Shown here: positions 8,625 through 17,297 of the stretch, piece by piece
How the letters are laid out: each line of letters opens with the position of its first letter
How positions within the stretch are numbered: position 1 is the stretch's first letter
Assembly (NCBI RefSeq): GCF_022662495.1
Contig: NZ_JAKPBU010000001.1
Location: 620,001 to 684,000, forward strand
Origin: Lysobacter sp. M2-1
Lineage (GTDB): Bacteria; Pseudomonadota; Gammaproteobacteria; Xanthomonadales; Xanthomonadaceae
DNA: 64,000 nucleotides
Direction of reading: 5' to 3'
Made by a program: the position numbers and the translations under genes
The notes under the pieces: model-generated
The model's input: only the letters and a program-made list of their open reading frames with translations
Told to the model about the DNA's origin: nothing
Databases searched by the model: none

Positions 8625-9242
8625 ATGCCCCGCGAAGCCGCCCCCGCCCGCCTGACCGACCGCAAGCGCGCGGCGATCCTGGAGGCCGCCGTGGCCGAGT
8701 TCCGGGAATCGGGCTACGAGGCGACCAGCATGGATCGCATCGCCGCCAGCGCCGGGGTCTCCAAGCGCACCGTGTACAACCACTTCCCCAGCAAGGAGGT
8801 GCTGTTCACCCGCATCCTCGAGCAGATGTGGGAACGCGGCGCCGACGGCCTGGACATCCCCTATCGCACCGACCGGCCGCTGCGCGCGCAGCTGCTAGAA
8901 CTGGTGGAGCAGAAGATGCGGCTGCTACACGACCCCAGCTTCACCGACCTGGCCCGCGTCGCCATCGCCGCCGGCGTGCACAACCCGGAGCTGGCGCGCG
9001 AACTGATCGCCCGCCTGGGCGATCGCGAGGAAGGCCTGACCGCATGGGTGCGTGCCGCCACCGCCGACGGCAGGCTCAAGACCCACGACCCCGTGTTCGC
9101 CTCCATGCAGCTGCAGAGCCTGGTCAAGGGCTTCGCGTTCTGGCCGCAGATCGCCATGGGCCAGCCGCCGCTGACCGCGGCCCAGCAGACCCAGGTCACC
9201 GAAGCGGCGGTGGAGATGTTCCTGGCGTATTACGCGGCGTGA
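8625..9242 (+). CDS. TetR/AcrR family transcriptional regulator
   Basis: 205 residues. The N-terminal helix-turn-helix is clear (AAILEAAVAEFRESGYEATSMDRIAASAGVSKRTVYNHFPSKEVLF). The C-terminal part (with LKTHDPVFASMQLQSLVKGFAFWP) matches the AefR-like TetR ligand-binding domain. No Shine-Dalgarno precedes ATG 8625 and the operator ends 10 bases before it, so the transcript may be leaderless. It should repress itself and the metallo-hydrolase at 7410-8543. Ligand unknown. Confidence 0.93.
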   Translation: MPREAAPARLTDRKRAAILEAAVAEFRESGYEATSMDRIAASAGVSKRTVYNHFPSKEVLFTRILEQMWERGADGLDIPYRTDRPLRAQLLELVEQKMRLLHDPSFTDLARVAIAAGVHNPELARELIARLGDREEGLTAWVRAATADGRLKTHDPVFASMQLQSLVKGFAFWPQIAMGQPPLTAAQQTQVTEAAVEMFLAYYAA

Positions 9243-9409
9243 GTACTCGCGGAGCCTCGTGAGGTTTCAGCAGGCGGGGCACCCGACGCGGCGGCCACGC
9301 CGGTGCGCCTGCGCACCATCTTCCTGACCCGACCGGCCCTGGGAACCCCTGGCCGATACAGCCCGAACCGCGCGTTGGCATCAGCGCAACGGTCCACGGG
9401 AGAACGCGC

Positions 9410-10345
9410 ATGCACCGCCTCCGTCGCTGCCTGCTGCCGGTATTGCTCGTCGCCTTGGCCGCTTCATCGCAGGCGGCCGCGGAATCGCACGAAGTCTGCG
9501 AGGCCTATGCCCGCGATGCCGTGCAGGCCTACCAGACCTCACGCCAGCACAACTGCGGCTGGCTGGATCCGCGCTGGCACGACAACCGCGACGCCCACTA
9601 CAACTGGTGCCGCAGCGCGCCGGCGGAGTGGGTGGCCAACGAGACCGCGTTCCGCGCCAACAACCTGCGTGTGTGCCGGCGCGAACCCGGTGCCGAGGGC
9701 TGCCACGAGTACGCGTCCCTGGCGGTGGCAAACCAAAGATCCAACCTCGGCGGCCAATGCGGATTCACCGGCCCGCGCTGGGGCGATAGCTACGACCATC
9801 ACCTGGCCTGGTGCCTGGGCGTGCCCACCGAAGCCGCCAACCGCGAGATCGCGATCCGCCACGCCATGCTGGGCGTATGCGGTGGCGGCGCCGAGTTCCG
9901 CCGCTGCGATGCCTACGCCCGCGACGCCGAACACCAGGTGCGCGAAGCCGCCGACCGCGGCTGCCAGTTCAGCGGCCCGCGCTGGACGCCGTTGTACGAA
10001 GACCACCTCACCTGGTGCCTCACCCAGCCCGCCGCCGTCGCCGCGCAGGAGGCCCGCGAACGCGAAGGTCCGCTGAGCCAGTGCCGCACCCAGCTGCCCG
10101 CCGGCCAGACCAAGACCGAGGCCTGCAACTGGACCGCGCGCATCCGCACCGAGGTTTGCGCCAATCCCGATGGCACACCTTCGTCCACCTCGGGCACGTC
10201 CCTGGTCGTTTGCGGCCCCACCGAGAACGAGGCCAGCGAACGCGCCAAGGCCGGCCTGCCGTTCCCGCCGAGCGACGAGAACGAACCCGAGCCCGGCACC
10301 TGCACCTACCAGCTCGACGTCGGCCCGGGCTGCGCTTGCGGTTGA
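9410..10345 (+). CDS. Secreted protein with three 68-residue four-cysteine repeats
   Basis: 311 residues with a signal peptide (ends about residue 24, QAAA). Three tandem repeats of exactly 68 residues begin at Cys30, Cys98 and Cys166. Each has cysteines at the same spacing (19, 18, 22): 30/49/67/89, 98/117/135/157 and 166/185/203/225. The shared core reads C-x-x-YA-x-x-A ... C-x-F/W-x-G/D-P-R-W ... Y-x-x-H-L-x-W-C. An even cysteine number and a signal peptide suggest two disulfides per repeat in the periplasm or outside. A C-terminal tail (about 226-311) adds more cysteines. No known family recognised; start ATG 9410 gives the full signal peptide. Confidence 0.85.
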   Translation: MHRLRRCLLPVLLVALAASSQAAAESHEVCEAYARDAVQAYQTSRQHNCGWLDPRWHDNRDAHYNWCRSAPAEWVANETAFRANNLRVCRREPGAEGCHEYASLAVANQRSNLGGQCGFTGPRWGDSYDHHLAWCLGVPTEAANREIAIRHAMLGVCGGGAEFRRCDAYARDAEHQVREAADRGCQFSGPRWTPLYEDHLTWCLTQPAAVAAQEAREREGPLSQCRTQLPAGQTKTEACNWTARIRTEVCANPDGTPSSTSGTSLVVCGPTENEASERAKAGLPFPPSDENEPEPGTCTYQLDVGPGCACG

Positions 10346-10359
10346 TCGCAGCGCAGCCC

Positions 10360-10740
10360 TCAACGCGCGCGCAGGCGCCGGCGGTTGGCCACGGCCTTGC
10401 GCGTCGCCGGCCGCAGCGCGGCATTGCCAAGGCCCATCCAGGCTTCGGCCATCGACGACCACCACCACCACCAGGCCTGCGGTTGCCACGGCGCCAGCCA
10501 CACGCCCGACTGCGCGGCCCGCAGCGGCATCCGCGCCATCGCTTGCCCCGCCGCCCAGGCGCCCTCGCCGCTGGCGCTGAATTTCTCCTGCAGCATCCGC
10601 TGCACCTCGCGCTGGTTTCCGGCCGAACCCCAGGTGGACGGGTCGGCGAACATGCGCATCCGCGCCGCGATGACTTCCGACGAGGCCACGGCGGTGTCGG
10701 TGAGCAGGGGCAGGCTGGCGCGCGAAGGGCGACGGGGCAT
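10360..10740 (-). CDS. Hypothetical protein, possibly phasin-like
   Basis: 126 residues from ATG 10740. Predicted helical with repeated ARM/AAQ-type segments; the middle contains five consecutive tryptophans (QAWWWWWSSM) encoded by a run of TGG codons, and the C-terminus is strongly basic (ATRKAVANRRRLRAR). The overall look (amphipathic helices, small, basic tail) recalls polyhydroxyalkanoate granule-associated phasin-like proteins, but I see no phaC or other PHA gene nearby. Convergent with the cysteine-repeat gene, 14 bases away. Function uncertain. Confidence 0.6.
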   Translation of the reverse strand: MPRRPSRASLPLLTDTAVASSEVIAARMRMFADPSTWGSAGNQREVQRMLQEKFSASGEGAWAAGQAMARMPLRAAQSGVWLAPWQPQAWWWWWSSMAEAWMGLGNAALRPATRKAVANRRRLRAR

Positions 10741-10945
10741 GGCAGGTCTCGTGATCAGGCGCCGCAGCCTGGCAGCCCGGCGGTGACCGCAGCGTGCGGG
10801 TGGTTCGCATGGCCTGCCTGCAGAAGCCAAGGCCGGCTGCCGCCTTTGGGTGGAGTGATTCCCGTTTTCGCGGAAACACGACAAAGCGCTCGAGCCGGCA
10901 CGCTTCAGGTTCGGCATCATGCAGGCATCGGAATGGAGCCAGGCC

Positions 10946-11440
10946 ATGTCGCACGGTTTTGACGAACTGACCGCCATCTTTCGCAAGCTTGGAGCCAACG
11001 ACCCGGAAGGGTGGGCAAGCAGCCAGGTCCAGGAGGGCATCCCGCAACTCGCCCGCTTCGTGTTCCTGAAGCAGGCATGGTCGCTGGTGCTTGCCGACGG
11101 CGACACCGGCTGGATAGCGCCGTACATCGAGTCCGCCCTGAAGAGGCCGGATGAGCCCTACGCCGGCGTCGGACTTGCATTGCAGCGACTACTGTCCGCG
11201 GGCGCCGATCCCAATGACCTGACGGATGTGGTCCGCGGCATGCAGGCGGACCTGCTGTTCAACCTGTGTTACCTGCTGGGGGATCCCGGCTTTCCCAATC
11301 AGATCGCGGATGTGTCCTGGGGTCTCTTTCAGCTGGACGACGATGACAGGCCCGTCGCCCACATCGGCGGGTTGCATGAGTCGGTGCTGGAAACCGACCC
11401 TACCGGGCGAGAGATGCGTCCTCGTACGATCTCGCAGTGA
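10946..11440 (+). CDS. Hypothetical cytosolic protein, 164 aa
   Basis: I take ATG 10946 (MSHGFDELT), which has GGAG about nine bases upstream; an ATG at 10919 would add nine residues. The protein is mostly helical, acidic, without signal peptide or membrane segment, and contains DVVRGMQADLLFNLCYLLGDPGF and a C-terminal FQLDDDDRPVAHIGGLHESVLETDPTGREMRP. It resembles the small orphan or immunity-type proteins that are common in these genomes, but no family is recognised and no toxin gene is adjacent. Confidence 0.7.
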   Translation: MSHGFDELTAIFRKLGANDPEGWASSQVQEGIPQLARFVFLKQAWSLVLADGDTGWIAPYIESALKRPDEPYAGVGLALQRLLSAGADPNDLTDVVRGMQADLLFNLCYLLGDPGFPNQIADVSWGLFQLDDDDRPVAHIGGLHESVLETDPTGREMRPRTISQ

Positions 11441-11510
11441 AGTCCGGATTGATCCCTGGGCACCGGGAATGTCTCTTGCATCATTTTTGATTTTCGTTCG
11501 CAGTGGTGCC

Positions 11511-12317
11511 TCACGACAGTCCAAACGCCTTCCTGAGGCTGGCATCGACGGGACCGGCCGGCATGAAGCGACGCAGCTTGCTGAGAACCGAAGCCTGTCC
11601 AGCCGGCGTGCGGCGCATGCGCCAGCTGCCAAGCGCCGCCTCGACAATCGTGTTGGCCACGCCATCGGGTTCCGGCGCATTCCTGACATTCTTCTGGACA
11701 GCCCGGAGGACGAGCTCACGTTCGTCGTCGTAGTCCGAAATCTTCGAAGTTGTCGGGGGCGCGTTGGCGTCCAGGTTCGTTCTGGTGAAGGAAGGCTCGA
11801 CAAGCACCACGCGGATTCCGAACTTGCGCACCTCATGATCAAGAGTCTCGGACATCCCCTCGACCGCATGCTTGGATGCCGAGTAGAGCCCCATGTAGGG
11901 CGCCGGGAGAAGGCCCAAGACCGAACTTACGTTGACGATTCTTCCCGAACGTTGCGCGCGCATGCGGGGCAGTACTGCCTGCGTCGTGCGCAAGAGGCCG
12001 AGCACGTTGGTGTCGAACAGCGATTGCGCCTCGGCAATCGACGTTTCCTCGGTCGCGCCCAGCAGGGTCACGCCGGCACTATTGACGAGCACGTCGATGC
12101 GGTCGGCTCTGGAGATGATCTCTCCGATTCCACGTTGGACCGAAGCTTCGTCGCGGATATCCATCTGGATCATTTCGACGCCCGCTATGGGCTGCGCCGT
12201 TGCGGTGCTACGCACGGTGCCGAACACCTGGCAACCTCGCTCGGCAAACTTCATTGCGGTGGCACGCCCGATGCCCGACGACACTCCAGTGACAAGAACG
12301 ACGTTGGAATTGGACAT
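11511..12317 (-). CDS. Short-chain dehydrogenase/reductase (SDR)
   Basis: 268 residues. Classical SDR motifs: VTGVSSGIGRA (cofactor glycine motif), NSAGV, catalytic Ser in VNVSSVLG and YSASKH (Tyr-x-x-x-Lys). The segment QMDIRDEASV replaces the NADH-type acidic residue pattern, so cofactor preference is not clear. It starts 33 bases after the RND permease stop on the same strand and is likely the last gene of the adaptor-permease-SDR operon, which suggests it oxidises or reduces a compound that the pump handles or that induces it. Confidence 0.92.
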   Translation of the reverse strand: MSNSNVVLVTGVSSGIGRATAMKFAERGCQVFGTVRSTATAQPIAGVEMIQMDIRDEASVQRGIGEIISRADRIDVLVNSAGVTLLGATEETSIAEAQSLFDTNVLGLLRTTQAVLPRMRAQRSGRIVNVSSVLGLLPAPYMGLYSASKHAVEGMSETLDHEVRKFGIRVVLVEPSFTRTNLDANAPPTTSKISDYDDERELVLRAVQKNVRNAPEPDGVANTIVEAALGSWRMRRTPAGQASVLSKLRRFMPAGPVDASLRKAFGLS

Positions 12318-12349
12318 GGCTGCTTTTTCCGATGGGTGAATGGAATGGA

Positions 12350-15300
12350 TTAGTGCTGTGAGGGGACGGGCCTGATCCGGAACCAGATGGAATACATGGC
12401 CGGCAGGAACACCAGGGTCAGAATCGTTCCTGCGAACGTGCCGCCAATCAGCGTGTAGGCGAGCGTTCCCCAGAACACCGAGTGGGTCAGTGGGATGAAG
12501 GCCAGGATGGCCGCCAAGGCAGTCAGGATCACGGGACGGGCGCGTTGCACGGTGGCTTCCACCACCGCATGGAACGGCTCCAGACCGGCCTGTTCGTTCT
12601 CGCGGATCTGCCCGATCAGGATCAGCGTGTTGCGCATCAGGATTCCCGAGAGCGCAATCAGGCCCACCAATGCATTGATGCCGAATGGCTGCTGGAACAG
12701 GATCAGGGTGGGCACTACGCCGATCAGGCCCAACGGGCTGGTCAGGAAGACCATGACCATGGCGGAGATCGAGCGCACCTGAAGGATGATGATGATCAGG
12801 GTCACCGCCAGCATGATCGGGAACAGCGGCAGCATGGCCTTGGTGGCCTTGCCCGATTCCTCGATCGAGCCGGCCTGCTCGATGCGGTAGCCGTCCGGCA
12901 GCTTGTCGATGATCGGCTGGAGCTTCTGCAGGATCGCCGTGGAGACGTCGGGTGGCTGCAGGTTCTCGGCGATGTCGCCGCGCACTGTAATCGTCGGCGT
13001 GCGGTCGCGCCGGCGCATGATCGGTTCCTCCATGCGCACATCCGCTTCGCCCACCTGTGACAATGGGATGCGTTGGCCATTGGCGCCGGCCAAGGTGAAG
13101 TCCGTGATCTTGTCCGGGTCGAGCCGGATATCGCCAGAGGAGCGCGCGACCACCTGCACGGTGCGAATGTCTTCGCGCACAGCGGTGATCGGTATGCCGG
13201 TCAGCAGGAATTGCAACTGCTGTGCCACGGCGCTGGAGGTGAGCCCCACCGCCTGCAGGCGGTCCTGCTGCAAGGTGAAGTGCAGCGCAGGCGTGCGCGT
13301 GCCCCAGTCGGTATTGACTGTGCGCATCATCGGGCTGGCTTCCATTATCTGCTGCACTTCGGCGGCGATCTCGCGCAGCTTTTCCGGGTCGGGTCCCACG
13401 ACGCGGTAGGCGACCGGGAACGGCGAGTACGGACCGAAGACGAGCTGGGTGACGCGCACGCGCGCCTCGGGAACTAGGCCATTGGCGATCGCCTGGCGCA
13501 GCCGGTGCTTCAACGCCTCGCGCTCGTCCTGGCTGTCCGTGCGGACTACGATCTTGGCGAACGATGGATCGGGCAGTTCCGGTCCCATCGCTAAGTAGAA
13601 GCGCGGCGCTCCTTGGCCGATGTAGGCGGTGACGATCCGGGCTTCCTTCTGCCGGGCGAGCCACGCCTCGACCTTCGCGGTCGCGGTGCTGGTCTGCCCG
13701 ATCGCCGTGCCATAGGGCATCTGCACCTCCACCAGCACTTCAGGGCGGTCGGAGATCGGGAAAAATTGCTTCTTGACGATGGCCATGCCGAGGATAGCGA
13801 AGACGAACAGGCCCACTACCGAACCAGCCACCAACCATTTGCGGGCGATAACGCGCTTCAGCATCCGGCGGAAGTGGTTGTAGCGCGGCGTGTCGTAAAG
13901 CGCCTCGTGGCCACCTTCGACCTTCTTGAGATCCGGCAGCAGCTTGACGCCCAGATAAGGCGTGAACACGACCGCAACTACCCACGACGCGATCAGCGCG
14001 GTACCGACAATCCAGAACATGTTGCTGGTGTACTCGCCGGCCGTGGAACGAGCGAATCCATTGGGCATGAAGCCGACAGCCGTCACCAATGTGTCCGACA
14101 ACATCGGCGCGGCGGTGTGGCTCCAGGCGTAAGCGGAGGCTTTGATGCGGCTGTAGCCTTCCTCCATCTTCACCACCATCATCTCGATGGCGATGATGGC
14201 GTCGTCGACGAGCAGGCCCAGCGCCAGGATCAACGATCCCAAGGTGATGCGATCGAAGTTCTTGCCGGTCGCGGCCATCACCACGAAGACCGCCGCGAGC
14301 GTGAGCGGCACGGCAGCGGCGACCACGATGCCTACGCGCCAGCCCATGCTGAGGAAGCTCACCAGCATGACCACCAACAGCGCGACGAAGAACTTGACCA
14401 TGAACTCGTCGACCGCCGAGCTGATGTTGACGGCCTGGTCGGTGACTTTGGTAAAGCTCATGCCCAGTGGCAGCTCGGCACTGATCGCACTGACTTCGCT
14501 ATCCAGTGCCTTGCCCAGGTCGAGCCCGTTCCAGCCATCGCGCATGACGATGCCCAGCAACAGGGCCGGTTCTCCGCCGTTACGGATCAGGAAGGTAGCC
14601 GGGTCTTCGTAGCCGCGCCGGACCGTGGCGATGTCCGAGAGCTTGAGTGTGCGACCCTGCGCGACCACCGGCGTGTCTCGGATTTTCTGCAGTTCGTTGA
14701 ACGCGCCGTCCAGGCGAACCAGCACCTGCGGTCCCTGGGTTTCTACCGATCCCGCCGGAGTCAGCGCATTCTGACTATTGAGCGCGGCGAACACGTCCTG
14801 CGGACCGACACCCAGCGTGGCCAGGCGTTCGTGCGAGAACTCGACATAGATGCGCTCGGACTGCTCGCCGATCATGTTGACCTTCTTCACGCCGGGCACG
14901 TGCAGCAGCCGCTGCCGTAGCGTTTCCGCTTCGCGCACGAGCAGGCGCTGCGGCTCGCCCTTGGCCTTGAGCGCGAACAGGGCAAAGGTGACATCCGAGT
15001 ATTCGTCATTGACCATCGGACCGATCACACCGGCCGGAAGGTTCTTCGCCTCATCGTCGATCTTCTTGCGGGCTTGGTAAAACTCTTCCTGCACCGCCGA
15101 TGGCGGCGCGCTGTCCAGCAGGCTCAGCGTGGTGAAAGCCAGCCCGGGCCTGGTGTAGGTCTCGCTGCGGTCGTACCAGCGCAGCTCCTGCAGGCGCTTC
15201 TCGATCTTCTCGGCAACCTGGTCCTGCATCTCCTGCGCGGTGGCACCGGGCCAGGCGGTCACGATCGTCATTACCTTGACGGTGAAGGCGGGATCTTCCG

Positions 15301-15418
15301 CGCGGCCCAACTGGAAGAACGCGACGAGCCCCGCCAGCGAGATCAGGCAGATCAGGAACAAGGTGACCGCGCGCTCGCGAACGGCGAGCGCCGACAGGTT
15401 GAAACGGCTCTCGCTCAT
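12350..15418 (-). CDS. RND efflux transporter permease subunit
   Basis: 1022 residues, typical RND inner-membrane pump length, with the expected TM1 (LFLICLISLAGLVAFFQLG), two large periplasmic loops and the second TM cluster. The proton-relay aspartate pair is present in TM4 (LALGLLVDDAIIAIEMM). The sequence is nearer the AcrB-like multidrug group than the heavy-metal CzcA group, but drug type cannot be told. Its start overlaps the adaptor stop by four bases (translational coupling). No outer-membrane factor gene is adjacent, so it must use one encoded elsewhere. Confidence 0.95.
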   Translation of the reverse strand: MSESRFNLSALAVRERAVTLFLICLISLAGLVAFFQLGRAEDPAFTVKVMTIVTAWPGATAQEMQDQVAEKIEKRLQELRWYDRSETYTRPGLAFTTLSLLDSAPPSAVQEEFYQARKKIDDEAKNLPAGVIGPMVNDEYSDVTFALFALKAKGEPQRLLVREAETLRQRLLHVPGVKKVNMIGEQSERIYVEFSHERLATLGVGPQDVFAALNSQNALTPAGSVETQGPQVLVRLDGAFNELQKIRDTPVVAQGRTLKLSDIATVRRGYEDPATFLIRNGGEPALLLGIVMRDGWNGLDLGKALDSEVSAISAELPLGMSFTKVTDQAVNISSAVDEFMVKFFVALLVVMLVSFLSMGWRVGIVVAAAVPLTLAAVFVVMAATGKNFDRITLGSLILALGLLVDDAIIAIEMMVVKMEEGYSRIKASAYAWSHTAAPMLSDTLVTAVGFMPNGFARSTAGEYTSNMFWIVGTALIASWVVAVVFTPYLGVKLLPDLKKVEGGHEALYDTPRYNHFRRMLKRVIARKWLVAGSVVGLFVFAILGMAIVKKQFFPISDRPEVLVEVQMPYGTAIGQTSTATAKVEAWLARQKEARIVTAYIGQGAPRFYLAMGPELPDPSFAKIVVRTDSQDEREALKHRLRQAIANGLVPEARVRVTQLVFGPYSPFPVAYRVVGPDPEKLREIAAEVQQIMEASPMMRTVNTDWGTRTPALHFTLQQDRLQAVGLTSSAVAQQLQFLLTGIPITAVREDIRTVQVVARSSGDIRLDPDKITDFTLAGANGQRIPLSQVGEADVRMEEPIMRRRDRTPTITVRGDIAENLQPPDVSTAILQKLQPIIDKLPDGYRIEQAGSIEESGKATKAMLPLFPIMLAVTLIIIILQVRSISAMVMVFLTSPLGLIGVVPTLILFQQPFGINALVGLIALSGILMRNTLILIGQIRENEQAGLEPFHAVVEATVQRARPVILTALAAILAFIPLTHSVFWGTLAYTLIGGTFAGTILTLVFLPAMYSIWFRIRPVPSQH

Positions 15419-16530
15419 CGACTCGCTCCTGCGATGGCCGCGATCGCAGGCTGGCCCGCCACCCGGACCTGCTCGCCTTCGCGCAGCAGGTGTGCGCCGA
15501 GCGCGACGATCCGGTCGCCGTGCCTGAGCTGGCCGGCGATACGCGCACCTTCATCGCTCAAGCGCTGGACCGTGACCGGACGCCAGGTGACTTTGGCCGG
15601 GTTGCCGTTGATGACCCACACTCCCGGCCCCTTGCCCGCGTCGAACAGGGCGCCGACCGGAACCTGCAAGTCGCCTTTCGAGGAGGAATGCCCGTCCGCA
15701 ATCTCGACGGTGACCGTTGCGCCCAGTGGCGCGTCGGCGAGGTCTCCCTCGAGCACGTACCGTGCCTCGAAGGTGCGGGTCAGCCCGTCGGCGGCGTCCG
15801 AGAGCTGCCTGAGGCGGGTGGGGACGGTGACCCCGTCCTTGCCGTAGAGCGTGGCCTGTCCGCCGGAACCGACCGCAGGGCGAAGGGTTTCAGGCAACTG
15901 GATGACGGCTTCGCGCGGGCCGGCATGCGCCACACGCACCACGACCTGGCCGGCGCTGACGACCTGGCCAGGTTCGGCGAGCGTTTCGATGACAACGCCG
16001 TCCGCGTCTGCGACCAGCTCCGCATAGCGGCTCGCGTTGCGGGCAACCTCGGCTTGGGCAACGGCCGCACGAAGTTGGGCCCTTGCGGCATCTGCCGCGG
16101 CCTTGGCCTGGTCGTATGCCGATGCGGATATCGCTCCAGTACCGAGCAGATTGCGGTACCGGATTTCTTCTTGCGCCGTCTGCTTCGCATGCGCTTGGGC
16201 GGCCGCGGCGGCTTGGTGCTGCGCATTCACGGCGAGCTTCAGATCGACCGGGTCGATCCGCATGAGCATCTGGCCGCGCTTGACGGTCTGCCCTGCATCC
16301 ACGAGTCGCTCCAGCACCTTGCCGGAGACGCGGAAGCCCAAGTCGCTCTGTACCCGGGCGGCCACGGTCCCGGTGAAAGAACGCGATGCGGAATCGGCCC
16401 CCTGGACGGTGGCGGCACGTACCAGCGGGGTCTGGGTACGCGGGTCAGAGGTTGTTTTATCGCCGCATGCGACCAGTGCGAGCGGCAAGACGCAGAGGAC
16501 TGCGGTGAAAACGAGGCGGTGCCGGAGCAT
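15415..16530 (-). CDS. RND efflux periplasmic adaptor (membrane fusion) lipoprotein
   Basis: 371 residues. A lipoprotein signal ends at LALVAC (Cys22), so the protein is lipid-anchored facing the periplasm. The lipoyl/barrel halves (LGFRVSGKVLERLVDAGQTVKRGQMLMRIDP and later VIETLAEPGQVVSAGQVVVRV) flank a short alanine-rich coiled-coil hairpin (about 95-165). It links the permease downstream to an outer-membrane channel. First gene of the operon; a palindromic operator lies 46 bases upstream at 16576-16603. Confidence 0.95.
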   Translation of the reverse strand: MLRHRLVFTAVLCVLPLALVACGDKTTSDPRTQTPLVRAATVQGADSASRSFTGTVAARVQSDLGFRVSGKVLERLVDAGQTVKRGQMLMRIDPVDLKLAVNAQHQAAAAAQAHAKQTAQEEIRYRNLLGTGAISASAYDQAKAAADAARAQLRAAVAQAEVARNASRYAELVADADGVVIETLAEPGQVVSAGQVVVRVAHAGPREAVIQLPETLRPAVGSGGQATLYGKDGVTVPTRLRQLSDAADGLTRTFEARYVLEGDLADAPLGATVTVEIADGHSSSKGDLQVPVGALFDAGKGPGVWVINGNPAKVTWRPVTVQRLSDEGARIAGQLRHGDRIVALGAHLLREGEQVRVAGQPAIAAIAGASR

Positions 16531-16575
16531 GAGGGGATCCCATAGACGAGCCGTTCTGGGATCCCATCTTCCAAC

Positions 16576-16603
16576 TAGTGACCAAATTAGTCAATAGTCA
16601 CTA
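16576..16603. promoter_or_regulatory. TetR-type operator of the RND operon
   Basis: Perfect inverted repeat TAGTGAC-N14-GTCACTA, upstream of the adaptor gene and just past the end of the upstream tetR. The same GTGAC-N14-GTCAC arrangement, with CA after the left arm and ATA before the right arm, recurs at 17271-17294 between the two tetR genes, which supports a shared regulator. Which TetR binds is not known. Confidence 0.75.
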
Positions 16604-16614
16604 ATGCCTATTCA

Positions 16615-17232
16615 TCATGGAGACAGGCTGCGGAGCACCAACCCAGACAGCCGGGCGGGCGCCTCGTCGGTAGAGTCAAAGCTGTGCTGCAGGAGCAGCG
16701 GGTTGAGGTAGGGGCGCATGACCAAGTAGATCGCCGCGGTGGTCTCGTCGAGTGGGGTCTTGCGCTCGAAATCCCCGGTTTGCCGGCCTTCCTGCAGGAT
16801 TTCCTGAAGCAGCGCCTGGATCCGCTCCTCATACGCGAGTGCTGCCTGCCAGCGCTCGCTGGCCGCCGAAGCTGCGATCTCGTAGAGCTTGCGATCCTGG
16901 AAAAGCAGACGAAGACTCGCCTCGACAATCGCCTTGAACATCCGTCGCAGCTTCTCGGGCGGCCTTTCGGCCTCGTCCACGGCGGCCCTGACCTCGGTCT
17001 CGATCTGCTGCAGGCAGTTGGCGCAGATCATCTCGCCGATGGCCTGCTTGGACTCGAAGAACTTGTAGATATAGGCCTTCGAAAAACCAACCGCCTTGGC
17101 GAGGTCGGAGACAGTCGTTTTCTCGTAGCCATACCGGCTGAAGTGCTCGGTCGCTGCCGCGACGATCTGATCCCGGACGTCGTGATCAGCCGGGCCGCGG
17201 CCAGAAACTGAATAAGGGGTTGGGGTGCTCAT
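16615..17232 (-). CDS. TetR family regulator of the RND operon
   Basis: 205 residues. N-terminal helix-turn-helix with DQIVAAATEHFSRYGYEKTTVSDLAKAVGFSKAYIYKFFESKQAI, C-terminal helical ligand domain with EERIQALLQEILQEGRQTGDF. It is encoded immediately upstream of the adaptor-permease-SDR operon on the same strand, and palindromic operators flank it on both sides, so it probably represses both itself and the pump. Inducer unknown. Confidence 0.92.
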   Translation of the reverse strand: MSTPTPYSVSGRGPADHDVRDQIVAAATEHFSRYGYEKTTVSDLAKAVGFSKAYIYKFFESKQAIGEMICANCLQQIETEVRAAVDEAERPPEKLRRMFKAIVEASLRLLFQDRKLYEIAASAASERWQAALAYEERIQALLQEILQEGRQTGDFERKTPLDETTAAIYLVMRPYLNPLLLQHSFDSTDEAPARLSGLVLRSLSP

Positions 17233-17270
17233 GGCTCTAGCCTACCGCGTGCCTTTGGCGCGGACAACAA

Positions 17271-17294
17271 GTGACCATTATGTAATATAGTCAC
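17271..17294. promoter_or_regulatory. Second GTGAC-N14-GTCAC operator, between two tetR genes
   Basis: GTGAC at 17271-17275 and GTCAC at 17290-17294, spacer 14 bases with TAATATA in it. Same architecture as 16576-16603. It sits in the 65-base gap between the divergent tetR genes, placing both under common control. A second small palindrome, TCACATTGTGA (17291-17301), runs into the start of the right-hand gene. Confidence 0.72.
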
Positions 17295-17297
17295 ATT

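Noticed and set aside
12350-13664. Open frame joining SDR and an upstream Pro/Arg/Ser-rich segment
   Set aside because: Only the part from 12317 downwards is the SDR; the rest is a shadow of the RND permease.
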